From NCBI RefSeq assembly GCF_008802405.1, contig NZ_VZDO01000005.1, positions 1 through 64,000 of the forward strand: a stretch of DNA of 64,000 nucleotides. Direction: 5' to 3'. The notes beneath the pieces are model-generated. The model did not search any database, was not told the origin of the DNA, and saw only the letters and a list, made by a program, of their open reading frames with translations. This document shows, piece after piece, positions 50,668 to 60,656 of the stretch. The position numbers and the translations under genes were made by a program. Source of the DNA: Plantimonas leprariae (GTDB taxonomy: Bacteria; Pseudomonadota; Alphaproteobacteria; Rhizobiales; Rhizobiaceae). The first letter of the stretch is position 1; each line of letters opens with the position of its first letter.

Positions 50668-52416
50668 TCAGTTCGTGTTGCCGGCCGGCGCGAGCGCGAA
50701 GGCGTCGGCGAGCACGCGGTAGACGTCGCTCTCCTCCATATAGCCCTTGAACTCCTCCGCGCCGGGTCCCGCCGCCTGCAGCACCACGTCGTCGACGGCG
50801 TGCACCGCCGTGTCGGCGCTCTTCGGCAGATTGCCCTCGCGGAACACCGCGCCGGGAACGTCCTTGTAGGCCTCGTTCGCGACGTATTCCTTCTTCTCGT
50901 TCTGGACCGCCGGCACGAACGGGTTGTCCAGCTTCGGGCGGAAGGTCTCGTAGTAGTCCGGGTAATTGCTGGCGAAGATCGCGAGGCGCCGCGACACGTC
51001 CACCCGGTCGGGGTAGCCGTCGCCGTTCTTGTCCTCGTAGTTCGGGAAGCCGGCCTCGGCATAGGTGCCGACCTTCTCGCGCATCGCCGTTCCCGGCTTG
51101 TCGTCGTCGATCGTGCCGATGATCGAGACGCCGTGGGTGTGGTCGGCGGTCGCGACGATCAGCGTGTCGGGATGGGTGCGCTGGAACTCGCGGGCGACGG
51201 CGACTGCCTTGTCGAACTCGATGGTCTCGACCATCGCGCGCTCCCAGTCCATCGGGTGCATCATCTTGTCGACCGAGGCGCCTTCCACCATCAGGAAGAA
51301 GCCGTCCAGGTTCTTGGAGAGCTTGTCGAGGGCTGCCTTCGTCATGTCGACGAGGCCGGGCTGGTTCGGGAACTTCGAGACCGTGCCCTTGTGCAGGAAC
51401 TCGCGGTCCAGCGTCACGTCCATGTTGCCGGTGTGGAACAGGCCGAGGAGCTTCGGTTGGTTCGAGCCGGCGGCGGTCGCGAGCTCGTTCCTGTCGGTGG
51501 CGAGCGCGTAGCCTGCGTCCTTGAACTTCGCGATGAAGTCGGTGTCGTCCTTGCGCTTCGAGCCCGGCGTCGACTGCGGCAGGAAGTAGGCCGAGCCGCC
51601 GCCGAGCACGACGTCGGGCGCGACGCCGAACAGCATGCCGACGATCTTGTCCTTGTCGGCGCGCAGCCGCGTGTGGCTGACGACCGCGGCCGGCGTCGCG
51701 TCCTCGATCTCGGCGGTGGAAACGATGCCGACCGACTTCTTCGTCGTGCGGCGCAGCGCTTCGGCGATCGTCTCGACCTTCGGATCGTCGGTGGAGTTCT
51801 TGGTGCGGTCGGCATAGACGCCGAGCGCGTTCACCGCCGTCTTGTGGCCGGTCATGTAGGCCGACATCGTGTTGGCGCTGTCGGTGGCGACCGCGTTGGT
51901 GGACGAGGTGCCGATCAGCGCCATGCGGTCGAGGTCGTCCATCGCGAGGCGGCCGTTGGCCTTGCCCTCGGTCATGCCCTTCGACATGATCCGGGCGCCC
52001 GTGTGGTTGGCGACCGACATGCCGTCGCCGAGCAGGAAGATGATGTTCTTCGCCTTCGGCTGCGCCGTCGTGCCGTAGACGTCCCAGGCGACGGTCTTCG
52101 TCTCGTCGCCGGCCTTGGCCTCGACCGTGTAGGTGCCGGGCTCCTTGATGGAAACGCCGTGCATGCGCACCGCCGAAGCCTCGACGCCGTCCTCCTTGGC
52201 GATGAACTCCGCCGGCTTGCCGAGCACGTCGGCGGCGGGCCTGCCGTTGATCGTGACCGTCACGGCGCCTTCGTCGACGACGCCCTTGAACTCGACCTTC
52301 ACGTCGAAGGGCGAGCCGGCGAGGATGGTCGCGCGGTCGAGCGGCATGACCGTCGCCGCACCGGCGGCCGACGTGAGAAGGGTGGTGGCGGTGAGGAATG
52401 CGAGGGCGCCGCGCAT
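50668..52416 (-). CDS. phoA: Alkaline phosphatase
   Basis: The ORF encodes 582 residues. Signal MRGALAFLTATTLLTSAAGA, an Ig-like N-terminal domain (about 20-115), then the phosphatase domain: NIIFLLGDGMSVANHTGARI, the nucleophile serine in NAVATDSANTMSAYMTGHKT (after TSST), GFFLMVEGASVDKMMHP and VATADHTHGVSIIG with metal-binding Asp and His. The protein is longer than E. coli PhoA. It would release Pi from phosphomonoesters in the periplasm. A Pho box lies 47-64 bases before the ATG. Confidence 0.93.
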   Translation of the reverse strand: MRGALAFLTATTLLTSAAGAATVMPLDRATILAGSPFDVKVEFKGVVDEGAVTVTINGRPAADVLGKPAEFIAKEDGVEASAVRMHGVSIKEPGTYTVEAKAGDETKTVAWDVYGTTAQPKAKNIIFLLGDGMSVANHTGARIMSKGMTEGKANGRLAMDDLDRMALIGTSSTNAVATDSANTMSAYMTGHKTAVNALGVYADRTKNSTDDPKVETIAEALRRTTKKSVGIVSTAEIEDATPAAVVSHTRLRADKDKIVGMLFGVAPDVVLGGGSAYFLPQSTPGSKRKDDTDFIAKFKDAGYALATDRNELATAAGSNQPKLLGLFHTGNMDVTLDREFLHKGTVSKFPNQPGLVDMTKAALDKLSKNLDGFFLMVEGASVDKMMHPMDWERAMVETIEFDKAVAVAREFQRTHPDTLIVATADHTHGVSIIGTIDDDKPGTAMREKVGTYAEAGFPNYEDKNGDGYPDRVDVSRRLAIFASNYPDYYETFRPKLDNPFVPAVQNEKKEYVANEAYKDVPGAVFREGNLPKSADTAVHAVDDVVLQAAGPGAEEFKGYMEESDVYRVLADAFALAPAGNTN

Positions 52417-52462
52417 GCCGGTTCTCCGAACGGGTAGGACGGCGGCGGAGTAGCCGGTCTCC

Positions 52463-52480
52463 ATGTCAGGTCGGTGACAG
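52463..52480 (-). promoter_or_regulatory. Pho box upstream of phoA
   Basis: On the minus strand the site reads CTGTCAC-CGAC-CTGACAT, two seven-base units each one mismatch from CTGTCAT with the standard four-base spacer. It supports PhoB control of phoA. Confidence 0.72.
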
Positions 52481-52515
52481 TTCCCGGCGCCCGGCGGCGG
52501 AACGGCCCTCCGTCC

Positions 52516-53418
52516 TCAGACGAATTCGGTGGCCACGCGGTGCAGGATCGTGTGCCGGCGCGACAGCACCTCGATGTCGGTGGAATAGCCGCCGCCGATG
52601 ACGCCGGCGACCGGCACGTTCCGCTCCCGGAAGAAGCCGATCACCCGCCGGTCGCGCTCGGCGAGGCCTTCGTCGCTCAAGGCGAGGCGGCCGAGCCGGT
52701 CGGCGGCGTGCGGGTCCACCCCGGCATTGAAGAACACGAGGTCGGGCCGCGCTTCGGCGAAGCCCCGCTCCAGCGCGTCGCGGAGAACGGCGAGGTAGTC
52801 CGCGTCGCCGGTGCCGTCCGGCAGCGCGATGTCGAGGTCGGACGGCGGCTTCACGTCGGGATAGTTCTTCGCCGCATGGATCGAGAGCGTGAAGACGCGC
52901 GGCGTCCCGGCGAAGATCAGCGCCGTGCCGTCGCCCTGGTGGACGTCGCAGTCGAAGACGAGGACGCGGCCGACCTCGCCTTCCGCGAGAAGCACGCTGG
53001 CCGCCACCGCGACGTCGTTGAACACCGAGAAGCCCGCGCCGCCGGTGCGGCTCGCATGGTGGCTGCCGCCGGCCGTGTTGCAGGCGAGGCCGTGCCGGAG
53101 CGCGAGCCGCGCGGCGAGCACCGTGCCGCCCGTCGCGGTGCGGGACCGGAGCGCCACCCGCTCGTCCACCGGGAAACCGATCGCCCTCTCGGTCGCGCGC
53201 GGCACCGCGGCGGCGAGCACCGCCTCGACATACGTCCGCGAATGGGCGAGACACAGCCAGCCTTCGGGAGCGGGGTCGGGCACCGCGAAGCCGTTCGCGC
53301 CCACCAGCCGGTCCTCGACGAGGATTTCCGCCAGACGCGAGAACTTCGACATCGGGAAGCGGTGCTTCGCGTCGAACCGCGCATCGAAGGCCGGATGGTG
53401 GACGATCGGCAGCCGCAT
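52516..53418 (-). CDS. Histone deacetylase family protein
   Basis: The ORF encodes 300 residues. The deacetylase fold is shown by NTAGGSHHASRTGGAGFSVF (tandem His), VLVFDCDVHQGDGTALIFAG (zinc Asp and His), FFNAGVDPHAADRLGRLALS and GVIGGGYSTDIEVLSRRHTI. Bacterial members act on acetylated small molecules or lysines. It is transcribed away from the MATE gene. Confidence 0.92.
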   Translation of the reverse strand: MRLPIVHHPAFDARFDAKHRFPMSKFSRLAEILVEDRLVGANGFAVPDPAPEGWLCLAHSRTYVEAVLAAAVPRATERAIGFPVDERVALRSRTATGGTVLAARLALRHGLACNTAGGSHHASRTGGAGFSVFNDVAVAASVLLAEGEVGRVLVFDCDVHQGDGTALIFAGTPRVFTLSIHAAKNYPDVKPPSDLDIALPDGTGDADYLAVLRDALERGFAEARPDLVFFNAGVDPHAADRLGRLALSDEGLAERDRRVIGFFRERNVPVAGVIGGGYSTDIEVLSRRHTILHRVATEFV

Positions 53419-53469
53419 CGCGGTGCCAGATAAGGCGTGAGCCCAGGGCGGGCGAGACGGGGAGGGGGC

Positions 53470-54813
53470 ATGACGAGCGCGACCGAAAGCGCGGCGCAGC
53501 GGCCGTTCGACGTGACGAACCGCGAGGTCCTCCGGATCGCGCTGCCGATGACGCTCGCCTTCCTGACGCAGCCGCTGCTCGGCATCACCGACACCGCGGT
53601 GATCGGGCGCGTCGGCGATGCGACCGCACTCGGCGGGCTGGTGGTCGGCTCGCTGATCTTCGACTTCGCCTTCCAGACCTTCAACTTCGTGCGCACCGGC
53701 ACGACCGGCCTCACCGCGCAGGCCTTCGGGGCCGGCGACGAGACCGAGATGCAGGCGACCTTCTGGCGCGCGACCATCCTGTCGCTCGGTCTCGGGCTGC
53801 TCCTCATCCTCGCCGAGCCCGCCGTCAGCTTCCTCGGGCTCCTCGCGATCGCGCCGGACGAGGGCGTCGCCGGGGCGACGCGCACCTACGTGTTCTGGCG
53901 GATGCTGGCCGCGCCCTTCTCGCTCCTCAACTTCGCGGTGCTGGGATACGTGCTGGGACGCGGGCGAGCGACGCTCGGGCTCCTGCTCCAGCTCCTGATC
54001 AACGGCGCGAACATCGTCTTCTCGATCCTGTTCGGCCTCGTGCTGGAGGGCGGCATCGCGGGCGTCGCGCTCGGCACCGCGACCGGCGAGGCGATCGGCG
54101 CGCTCGTCGGCCTCGGCATCGTCCTCGCCGGCTTCGACCGGCACCGCCGGCCGGCGCTCACGCGCGTGCTCGACCGGCCGTCCTTCGGGCGCATGGTCGC
54201 GGTGAACCGCGACATCATGATCCGCTCCTTCTGCCTCCTCGCCGCCTATGCGCTCTTCACGCGGCTCGGCGCGTCGCTGGGCAGCCTGACGCTCGCCGCC
54301 AACGGCGTGCTGCTGACGATGTTCATGGTCGGCGGCTATTTCCTCGACGGGCTCGCCAACGCGTCCGAACAGCTCGTCGGCCGCGCGGTCGGGGCGAACT
54401 GGCGGCCGGCCTTCGACCGCTCCGTGACGCTGACCATCCGCTGGGGACTGGTGATGTCGGCCCTCCTGGCGCTCCTGTTCTTCGCGAGCGGCGAGACGGT
54501 TGTCTCCTTCCTCACCACAGACACGCCGGTGCGCGCCGCGGCAGCGCCCTACATCGGCTGGGCCGCCTTTTCCTGCTTCGCCGGCGCGCTGGCCTTCCTG
54601 ATGGACGGCGTCTTCATCGGCGCGACATGGTCGGCGACCATGCGGAACATGATGCTCCTGTCGGCACTCCTCTTCGCGCTCGCGGCCTATGCGCTGCTGC
54701 CGGCCTTCGGCAATCACGGCCTCTGGGCGGCGCTGCAGCTCTTCCTGGCGCTGCGCGGCTTCACGCTCCTCGCCGCGACGCCGGCGCACCGCAGGCGGAC
54801 ATTCGGAAACTAG
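53470..54813 (+). CDS. MATE-family multidrug exporter (DinF-like)
   Basis: The ORF encodes 447 residues with about twelve membrane segments. MTLAFLTQPLLGITDTAVIG then RVGDATALGGLVVGS is the MATE N-lobe signature, and NANI-like INGANIVFSILFGLVLEGGI fits the DinF branch. It exchanges organic cations for protons or sodium. AGGGGG precedes the ATG. It ends in a convergent overlap with pyrD. Confidence 0.93.
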   Translation: MTSATESAAQRPFDVTNREVLRIALPMTLAFLTQPLLGITDTAVIGRVGDATALGGLVVGSLIFDFAFQTFNFVRTGTTGLTAQAFGAGDETEMQATFWRATILSLGLGLLLILAEPAVSFLGLLAIAPDEGVAGATRTYVFWRMLAAPFSLLNFAVLGYVLGRGRATLGLLLQLLINGANIVFSILFGLVLEGGIAGVALGTATGEAIGALVGLGIVLAGFDRHRRPALTRVLDRPSFGRMVAVNRDIMIRSFCLLAAYALFTRLGASLGSLTLAANGVLLTMFMVGGYFLDGLANASEQLVGRAVGANWRPAFDRSVTLTIRWGLVMSALLALLFFASGETVVSFLTTDTPVRAAAAPYIGWAAFSCFAGALAFLMDGVFIGATWSATMRNMMLLSALLFALAAYALLPAFGNHGLWAALQLFLALRGFTLLAATPAHRRRTFGN

Positions 54814-55907
54814 CCCGGGCCCGCCGACAGCACCTTGTCGGTCGTCCGGTCGCGGAGGTCCCGGATGCGCCGGACGCCTTCGAGTTCCATGTGGCGGCCG
54901 AGGCCACCGAGGATCGTGGAAGGCAGCGTCCAGCCGCCGTAGACGAGACCGGTGTAGAGCTGCACGAGATCGGCGCCCGCCTCGATCTTCTCCACCGCCC
55001 GCGCCGCCGAATCGACGCCGCCGGCACCGATCAGCGCGACGTCCGGCCCCAGCGCCCGGCGGAAGGCCGCGAGCACCCAGGTCGAGCGGCGGAACAACGG
55101 GCGGCCGCTGAGCCCGCCCGTCTCCTCGCGATGCTCCGCGCCGGCCGGCAGCGTGTCGCGCCCGATCGTGGTGTTCGACACGATCAGCCCGTCGACATGG
55201 TAGGTGGCGACGGCGTGAGAGATTTCCGCGATATCCTCGCGCTGCAGGTCCGGCGCGACCTTGACGAAGACGGGCTTCCTGGGCGTCGCGGTCACGGCCG
55301 CGAAGCCGTTGCGCGCGGCGACGACGGCCTCCAGCAGGCGGTTCAGGTCCTCGCCGGTCTGGAGCTTGCGCAGGCCCGGCGTGTTCGGCGAGGAGATGTT
55401 GACGGTGAGGTAGCTCGCCACAGGCTCGAAGCGGTTGATGCCGGCGACGTAGTCGGCGATCCGGTCGGCCGAGTCCTTGTTCGCCCCGACATTCACGCCG
55501 ACGATTCCGGCCTTCCGCCGGCGCGCGAGCAGCCGCTCGTAGGCGTCGGCATGGCCGTCGTTGTTGAAGCCGAGCCGGTTGATGATGGCGTGCTGACCGG
55601 GCAGCCGGAACACGCGCGGCGGCGGGTTGCCGGCCTGCGGCAGCGGCGTCAGCGTGCCGACCTCGGCGAAGCCGAAGCCGAGGCGCAGCACCGCGTCCGG
55701 CACCTCGGCGTCCTTGTCGTAGCCGGCGGCGAGGCCGAGCGGGTTCGGAAAGGTCAGGCCCGCGGCCTCGACCCTCAGCCGGCTGTCCACGGGCACGTCG
55801 ATGCGCGGTACCAGCCCGTGCCGAAGCGCCCGGATCGACAGGCGATGCGCGCGCTCCGGATCGAGGCGGAAGAGGAAGGGGCGCGCAAGCGCGTAGGCGC
55901 GCTTCAC
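54810..55907 (-). CDS. pyrD: Dihydroorotate dehydrogenase (quinone), class 2
   Basis: The ORF encodes 365 residues. N-terminal membrane-associated helix (KRAYALARPFLFRLDPERAH), then the FMN barrel: FPNPLGLAAGYDKDAEVPDA, LTVNISSPNTPGLRKLQ, FVKVAPDL, VSNTTIGRD and ALIGAGGVDSAARAVEKIEA. It oxidises dihydroorotate in pyrimidine synthesis with quinone as acceptor. GTG start overlaps the DUF952 stop (GTGA). Confidence 0.96.
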   Translation of the reverse strand: MKRAYALARPFLFRLDPERAHRLSIRALRHGLVPRIDVPVDSRLRVEAAGLTFPNPLGLAAGYDKDAEVPDAVLRLGFGFAEVGTLTPLPQAGNPPPRVFRLPGQHAIINRLGFNNDGHADAYERLLARRRKAGIVGVNVGANKDSADRIADYVAGINRFEPVASYLTVNISSPNTPGLRKLQTGEDLNRLLEAVVAARNGFAAVTATPRKPVFVKVAPDLQREDIAEISHAVATYHVDGLIVSNTTIGRDTLPAGAEHREETGGLSGRPLFRRSTWVLAAFRRALGPDVALIGAGGVDSAARAVEKIEAGADLVQLYTGLVYGGWTLPSTILGGLGRHMELEGVRRIRDLRDRTTDKVLSAGPG

Positions 55908-56257
55908 GGCACGTCGTCCGGAAAGGCGTGCGCGCCGTCGGCCCCGAGCGGCAGCGGCTTCGCCCAGACCGCCGCGGCGACGGGGAGCGAAGCGTAGAGA
56001 TGCGGAAAGAGGTCGCCGCCGCGCGAGGGCTCCCAGCGCAGCGCCGCGCCGAGGGAAGCCGGATCGACCGCCACGAGCAGGAGATCGCCCTCGCCGGCGA
56101 AGTGCCGCCGCGCCGTTTCGCGCACCTGGGAGGCGGTGGAGAAATGGATGAAGCCGTCGGCCCGGTCGACGGGCGCGCCTTCGAAGACGCCGGAGCGCTC
56201 CACTTCCTTCCAGAGGGCGGCGGGCACGATCTTGTAGACGGGTTCGTCGGAAGCCAT
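55904..56257 (-). CDS. DUF952 protein
   Basis: The ORF encodes 117 residues: VYKIVPAALWKEVERSGVFE, DRADGFIHFSTASQVRETAR, FPHLYASLPVAAAVWAKPLP. This is DUF952, with a fold related to ADP-ribosyltransferase-like domains and no settled role. The coupling to pyrD is a common arrangement in Hyphomicrobiales. Confidence 0.9.
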   Translation of the reverse strand: MASDEPVYKIVPAALWKEVERSGVFEGAPVDRADGFIHFSTASQVRETARRHFAGEGDLLLVAVDPASLGAALRWEPSRGGDLFPHLYASLPVAAAVWAKPLPLGADGAHAFPDDVP

Positions 56258-56386
56258 GCCGCGAGCCGTGCCAGAGCCGGTTTTCCCCGTCAATCGAGGC
56301 CGAGGCGGCAAAGCGGCCCGATTGTCGCCGCCGTGGGCGCGCATAGCCTCGGCGCAAGGCCATTCTTCGGCAGCGGGAGGAACCCC

Positions 56387-56857
56387 ATGAAAGCAGCGAT
56401 CGTCCTCGCCCTCCTTCTCGCCGCCGCGCCGGCCGCGGCGCAGAGCCTCGTTCCGGGGCCGAACCAGCCGGGCCGGTACCAGATGCAGCCGGTGCCGGGC
56501 GGCGTCGCGCGGCTCGATACCGTCACCGGCGACGTCAGTCTCTGCCGCGTCGAAGGCGGTGCGCTGAAGTGCCGGCCGAGCGAGGACGCGGACGACACCG
56601 CCGCCGCGCCGCCCGCGGACGACGGCGCCGAGGGCGACGACGGTAAGGACCAGTCGCGGCGCGACTCCGGCGCCTACGAAGACGACGAGGCGTCGCCGAA
56701 TCCTTCCACGACGGAAAGGGCGGGCCGCGACGATACGGATGCCGAGCTCGACAAGGCGATCGGCCGGGTGAAGCGGGTGTTCCGCGCCTTTCGCGACATC
56801 GCCCGCGAGTTCGAGCACGAGGACGGCGGCAGCGAGACGAGCCCCGACCGGACCTGA
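56387..56857 (+). CDS. Secreted acidic hypothetical protein
   Basis: The ORF encodes 156 residues. Signal MKAAIVLALLLAAAPAAAQS, a small domain with two cysteines (GDVSLCRVEGGALKCRPSED), a long acidic disordered middle and a helical end. GGGAGG precedes the ATG. The two-cysteine domain occurs in small Hyphomicrobiales periplasmic proteins of unknown function. Confidence 0.75.
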   Translation: MKAAIVLALLLAAAPAAAQSLVPGPNQPGRYQMQPVPGGVARLDTVTGDVSLCRVEGGALKCRPSEDADDTAAAPPADDGAEGDDGKDQSRRDSGAYEDDEASPNPSTTERAGRDDTDAELDKAIGRVKRVFRAFRDIAREFEHEDGGSETSPDRT

Positions 56858-56944
56858 ACGGCGGCCGGGACGATTGTCGCCCGGGCGATCCCGTGGCATT
56901 CCCTTCGAAAGCCGCCCGATCCCGCCCGACATTGTCAAAGGCCG

Positions 56945-57400
56945 ATGCAGTTCATCGAAACGCTGTCGATCCGCACCAAGCCGCGTTCGATGCTGGACAT
57001 CTCCTCGGCCGTCCAGGACCGGCTCGACGCCTTCGAGGCGGGCGACGGTCTCCTGACCGCGTTCATCCGGCACACCTCGGCCTCGCTCGCCATCCAGGAG
57101 AACGCCGACCCGGACGTACGCGCCGACCTCCTCGACGCGATGGACCGCCTCGCCCCCGCCGGCCCGCTCTACCGCCATTCGGTGGAGGGGCCGGACGACA
57201 TGCCGGCGCACATCAAGGCCGTCCTGATGCAGACGAGCATGGCGATCCCGGTCCTGCGCGGTCGGCTGGCGCTCGGGACCTGGCAGAGCCTCTACGTGGT
57301 GGAGCACCGGGCGCGGCCGCACACCCGCGAAGTGCTGCTGCATTTTTCCGGCACGCGCGCCGCCCCGCCCGGCAAGGCCGTGATCGCCGGCCGCGACTGA
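56945..57400 (+). CDS. YjbQ/UPF0047 family protein
   Basis: The ORF encodes 151 residues: [59 protein letters not shown] and [20 protein letters not shown]. These contain the family's conserved His and Glu cluster. Members show weak secondary thiamine-phosphate synthase activity, but the true role is unsettled. Confidence 0.93.
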   Translation: MQFIETLSIRTKPRSMLDISSAVQDRLDAFEAGDGLLTAFIRHTSASLAIQENADPDVRADLLDAMDRLAPAGPLYRHSVEGPDDMPAHIKAVLMQTSMAIPVLRGRLALGTWQSLYVVEHRARPHTREVLLHFSGTRAAPPGKAVIAGRD

Positions 57401-57521
57401 GCGTCGCGATTTAGCTGGGGATAAACGCTTCCGTCGCGGCAGGGATGTTGCCGGAGGAGGCGAGAGGCCTAGTCATCCGCAATGCGCGGTTGCTTCCGCG
57501 TGTGCCGGAGGATGGTTTCCC

Positions 57522-57989
57522 ATGCTGAAGGAATTTAAGGAATTCGCCCTGAAGGGCAACATGGTCGATCTGGCGATCGGCATCATCATCGGCGCGGCCT
57601 TTTCTGGTCTCGTCCAGTCGATCGTCTCCGACATCATCATGCCGATCGTCGGGCTCATCACCGGCGGCATCGACTTCTCGAACAAGTTCGTCGCCCTGTC
57701 CGGCAACGTCACGGCGACCTCGCTCGACGCCGCGCGCGAGCAGGGCGCGGTGATCGCCTACGGCAAGTTCATCACGCTCCTCATCAACTTCGTGATCGTC
57801 GCCTTCATCCTGTTCCTGATCGTGAAGGGTATGAACCGCCTGAAGCGCAAGGAAGAAGCCAAGCCCGACGAGATCAAGGAAGTGCCGGCGGAGGAGAAGC
57901 TGCTCGGCGAGATCCGCGACCTTCTCGCGGCGCGAACCGGGTCCGGGCCCGCGCCGGTGCGGCCGACGCTCGGCGGCAGCCCGGTCTGA
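57522..57989 (+). CDS. mscL: Large-conductance mechanosensitive channel
   Basis: The ORF encodes 155 residues. [20 protein letters not shown] then [20 protein letters not shown] is the MscL N-terminus and first helix, [20 protein letters not shown] the second, followed by a charged C-terminal helix. It releases solutes during hypo-osmotic shock. Confidence 0.97.
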   Translation: MLKEFKEFALKGNMVDLAIGIIIGAAFSGLVQSIVSDIIMPIVGLITGGIDFSNKFVALSGNVTATSLDAAREQGAVIAYGKFITLLINFVIVAFILFLIVKGMNRLKRKEEAKPDEIKEVPAEEKLLGEIRDLLAARTGSGPAPVRPTLGGSPV

Positions 57990-58070
57990 CGCATGCCGGC
58001 GGATTGACGGGGCCGCGCGAACGCGCGAGGGGAAGCGCCTTCCCGCTTGGCGCATCCCGAAAGCCCTTCC

Positions 58071-59237
58071 ATGGATCCTCTTGCCCGCCTGCACGCCCGA
58101 GCGGCGACGGCGCCCGAAAGCGGCATCGTCGCCGTGATGAACCACGGGCGCGGGCTTGACGGCGTCATCCCGCTCTGGGCGGGCGAGGGCGATCTCTCGA
58201 CGCCGCGGTTCATCGCGGACGCGGCGGCGCGGTCGCTGGAAGCGGGCGAGACCTTCTACACCTGGCAGCGGGGCATCCCGGAACTCCGGCAGGCGCTTGG
58301 CCTCTATGCGAGCCGCCTCTACGGGCAGGAGCTTTCGCCCGACCGCTTCTTCGTCACGGCGTCGGGCATGCACGCGATCCAGATGGCGGTCGCCTCGCTC
58401 GCCGGCGAGGGCGACGAGGTCGTGCATGTCGGACCTGCCTGGCCGAACTTCGCGGCGGCGGTCGGCGTCGCCGGCGCCGTCTCGCGCGAGGTGGCGCTCG
58501 ACTGGACGGAGGGCGGCTGGCGGCTCGACATCGACAAGCTGCGGCAGGCGCTCGGCCCTCGCGCGCGAGTGCTCTTCGTCAACACGCCGTCGAACCCGAC
58601 CGGCTGGACGGCCTCCACCGACACGCTGCGCGACATCATGGGCCTCGTGCGTGAGACCGACGTCACGCTCGTCGCCGACGAGATCTACAGCCGCTTCCAC
58701 TATGCCGGCGGCCGCGCCCCCTCGTTCCACGACGTGATGGAGGCGGACGAGCCGGTGATCTTCGTCAACTCCTTTTCGAAGAACTGGGCGATGACCGGCT
58801 GGCGCATCGGCTGGATCGAGGCGCCGCCCGCCTTCGGCCCGGTGATCGAGAACCTGATGCAGTATTCGACCTCGGGCGTCGCCGCCTTCATGCAGCGCGG
58901 CGCGGTCGCGGCGCTGGAGGGCGGCGAAGAGTTCATCGCCGCCCAGGTCGAGCGAGCGAAACAGGCGCGCGACATCTTCTGCGAGGCGCTCACCGCCACC
59001 AACCGCGTGGCGCTGACGCCGCCGGACGGCGCGTTCTACGCCTTCTTCGCGATCGACGGAGTGGAGGACACGCGGGCCGCCGCCTTCCAACTTCTCGACG
59101 ACGCGCGGGTCGGGCTCGCGCCCGGCACCGCCTTCGGCCCGTCCGCGCCGCGCTTCATGCGCGCCTGCTTCCACCGCCGGCTCGATCAGGTCGAAGCGGC
59201 AGCCGGTCGGCTGGCGGACTGGATCAGGAAGCGCTGA
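58071..59237 (+). CDS. Class I/II pyridoxal-phosphate aminotransferase
   Basis: The ORF encodes 388 residues: VIPLWAGEGDLSTPRFIADA, TPSNPTGWTASTDT, VADEIYSRFHYAG and the PLP lysine in NSFSKNWAMTGWRIGWIEAP. The substrate cannot be fixed, and aspartate- or aromatic-type activity is typical. The ATG at 58071 is preferred. Confidence 0.9.
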   Translation: MDPLARLHARAATAPESGIVAVMNHGRGLDGVIPLWAGEGDLSTPRFIADAAARSLEAGETFYTWQRGIPELRQALGLYASRLYGQELSPDRFFVTASGMHAIQMAVASLAGEGDEVVHVGPAWPNFAAAVGVAGAVSREVALDWTEGGWRLDIDKLRQALGPRARVLFVNTPSNPTGWTASTDTLRDIMGLVRETDVTLVADEIYSRFHYAGGRAPSFHDVMEADEPVIFVNSFSKNWAMTGWRIGWIEAPPAFGPVIENLMQYSTSGVAAFMQRGAVAALEGGEEFIAAQVERAKQARDIFCEALTATNRVALTPPDGAFYAFFAIDGVEDTRAAAFQLLDDARVGLAPGTAFGPSAPRFMRACFHRRLDQVEAAAGRLADWIRKR

Positions 59238-59247
59238 AGCGCGGCCC

Positions 59248-60534
59248 TTAGCCGCCGGCCTTGGCGGCGAGGAAAGGCAGGGCGCTGTTCGCGTCCGCGC
59301 GCTTGTCGACGCCCGTGTCGATGCGGCCGAACGGGATGCCGAGTGCGCCCCAGGTCTCGACGAGGGCGTCGCGGAGCCTTTCCACATGGGCATCGTCGTG
59401 GAGCGGCGTCGGCGTGATCCGCAGCCGCTCCGTGCCGCGCGGCACGGTCGGGTAGTTGATCGGCTGGATATAGATGCCATGCCGCTCCAGGAGCCGGTCG
59501 CTGGCTGCCTTGCAGAGTTCGGGATCGCCGACGAGCAGCGGCACGATGTGGGTGTCGGACGGCATCACCGGCAGCTTGGCCGCGCCGAGCACCGCCTTGG
59601 CGCGCGCTGCCTGACGCTGCTGCGCCGCGCGCTCGGTGCCCGAGACTTTCAGGTGGCGGATGGAGGCGGTGGCCGCGGCGGCGAGGGCCGGCGGCAGCGC
59701 GGTGGTGAAGATAAAGCCCGGCGCATAGGAGCGCACCGCATCGATCACCGCCCTCGATCCGGCGATATAGCCGCCGAGGACGCCGAAGGCCTTCGCCAGC
59801 GTGCCCTCGATCACGTCGAGCCGGCCCATCAGGCCCTCACGTTCGGCGATGCCGCCGCCGCGCGGACCGTACATACCGACCGCATGGACCTCGTCGATAT
59901 AGGTCATCGCGCCGTAGCGGACCGCCAGATCGCAGATCGCTTCGATCGGCGCGACGTCGCCGTCCATGGAATAGACGCTCTCGAAGACAATCAGCTTCGG
60001 CCGGTCGGGGCCGGCGGCCTTCAGCAGTTCTTCGAGGTGCCGGACGTCGTTGTGGCGGAAGATCTGCTTCGCCGCGCCGGACTTGCGCACGCCTTCGATC
60101 ATGGAAGCGTGGTTCAGCTCGTCCGACAGGATCAGGCAGTTCGGCAGGAGCTTCGCGATGGTCGAGATCGAAGCCTCGTTCGACACGAAGCCGGAGGTGA
60201 AGACCAGCGCCGCTTCCTTGCCGTGGAGGTCGGCGAGTTCGGCCTCCAGCGCGACCAGCGGGTGGTTCGTGCCGGAGATGTTGCGGGTGCCGCCGGCGCC
60301 CGTGCCCATCGTCTCGACCGCGTCGCGCATCGCCCCAACCACGGCCGGATGCTGACCCATGCCGAGATAGTCGTTCGAGCACCAGACGGTGATCTCGCGC
60401 GCCTCTCCGCCGTTTCGCCAGACCGCCTGCGGAAACCGCCCGGCGATCCGCTCGAGATCGGCGAAGACGCGGTAGCGGCGTTCGGCATGCAGGGATTCGA
60501 TGGCGGCCTCGAACAGGCCACGGTAGTCGGTCAT
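59248..60534 (-). CDS. hemA: 5-aminolevulinate synthase
   Basis: The ORF encodes 428 residues. Alpha-oxoamine synthase motifs are [80 protein letters not shown] and the PLP lysine in [17 protein letters not shown]. It condenses glycine and succinyl-CoA, the C4 route to haem of Alphaproteobacteria. Confidence 0.97.
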   Translation of the reverse strand: MTDYRGLFEAAIESLHAERRYRVFADLERIAGRFPQAVWRNGGEAREITVWCSNDYLGMGQHPAVVGAMRDAVETMGTGAGGTRNISGTNHPLVALEAELADLHGKEAALVFTSGFVSNEASISTIAKLLPNCLILSDELNHASMIEGVRKSGAAKQIFRHNDVRHLEELLKAAGPDRPKLIVFESVYSMDGDVAPIEAICDLAVRYGAMTYIDEVHAVGMYGPRGGGIAEREGLMGRLDVIEGTLAKAFGVLGGYIAGSRAVIDAVRSYAPGFIFTTALPPALAAAATASIRHLKVSGTERAAQQRQAARAKAVLGAAKLPVMPSDTHIVPLLVGDPELCKAASDRLLERHGIYIQPINYPTVPRGTERLRITPTPLHDDAHVERLRDALVETWGALGIPFGRIDTGVDKRADANSALPFLAAKAGG

Positions 60535-60656
60535 GCGGCACTCCTGTCGAGAGCGGTTCTAAGGTGCCGCGCCGGGCCTGTCCACGCCGGACAGGTATGC
60601 GAAAACGCGCATCCCGGCCCCGATCGCCGGGTTTCCGGAAGCTCGCGAGGACGTGA

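Noticed and set aside
48521-50722. 733-residue plus-strand frame over the ABC operon
   Set aside because: It is the complement of conserved ABC genes with intact motifs and has no family features.
57411-59480. 689-residue minus-strand frame over mscL and the aminotransferase
   Set aside because: It is antisense to two clear genes, Arg/His-rich, and arises from high GC at third positions.
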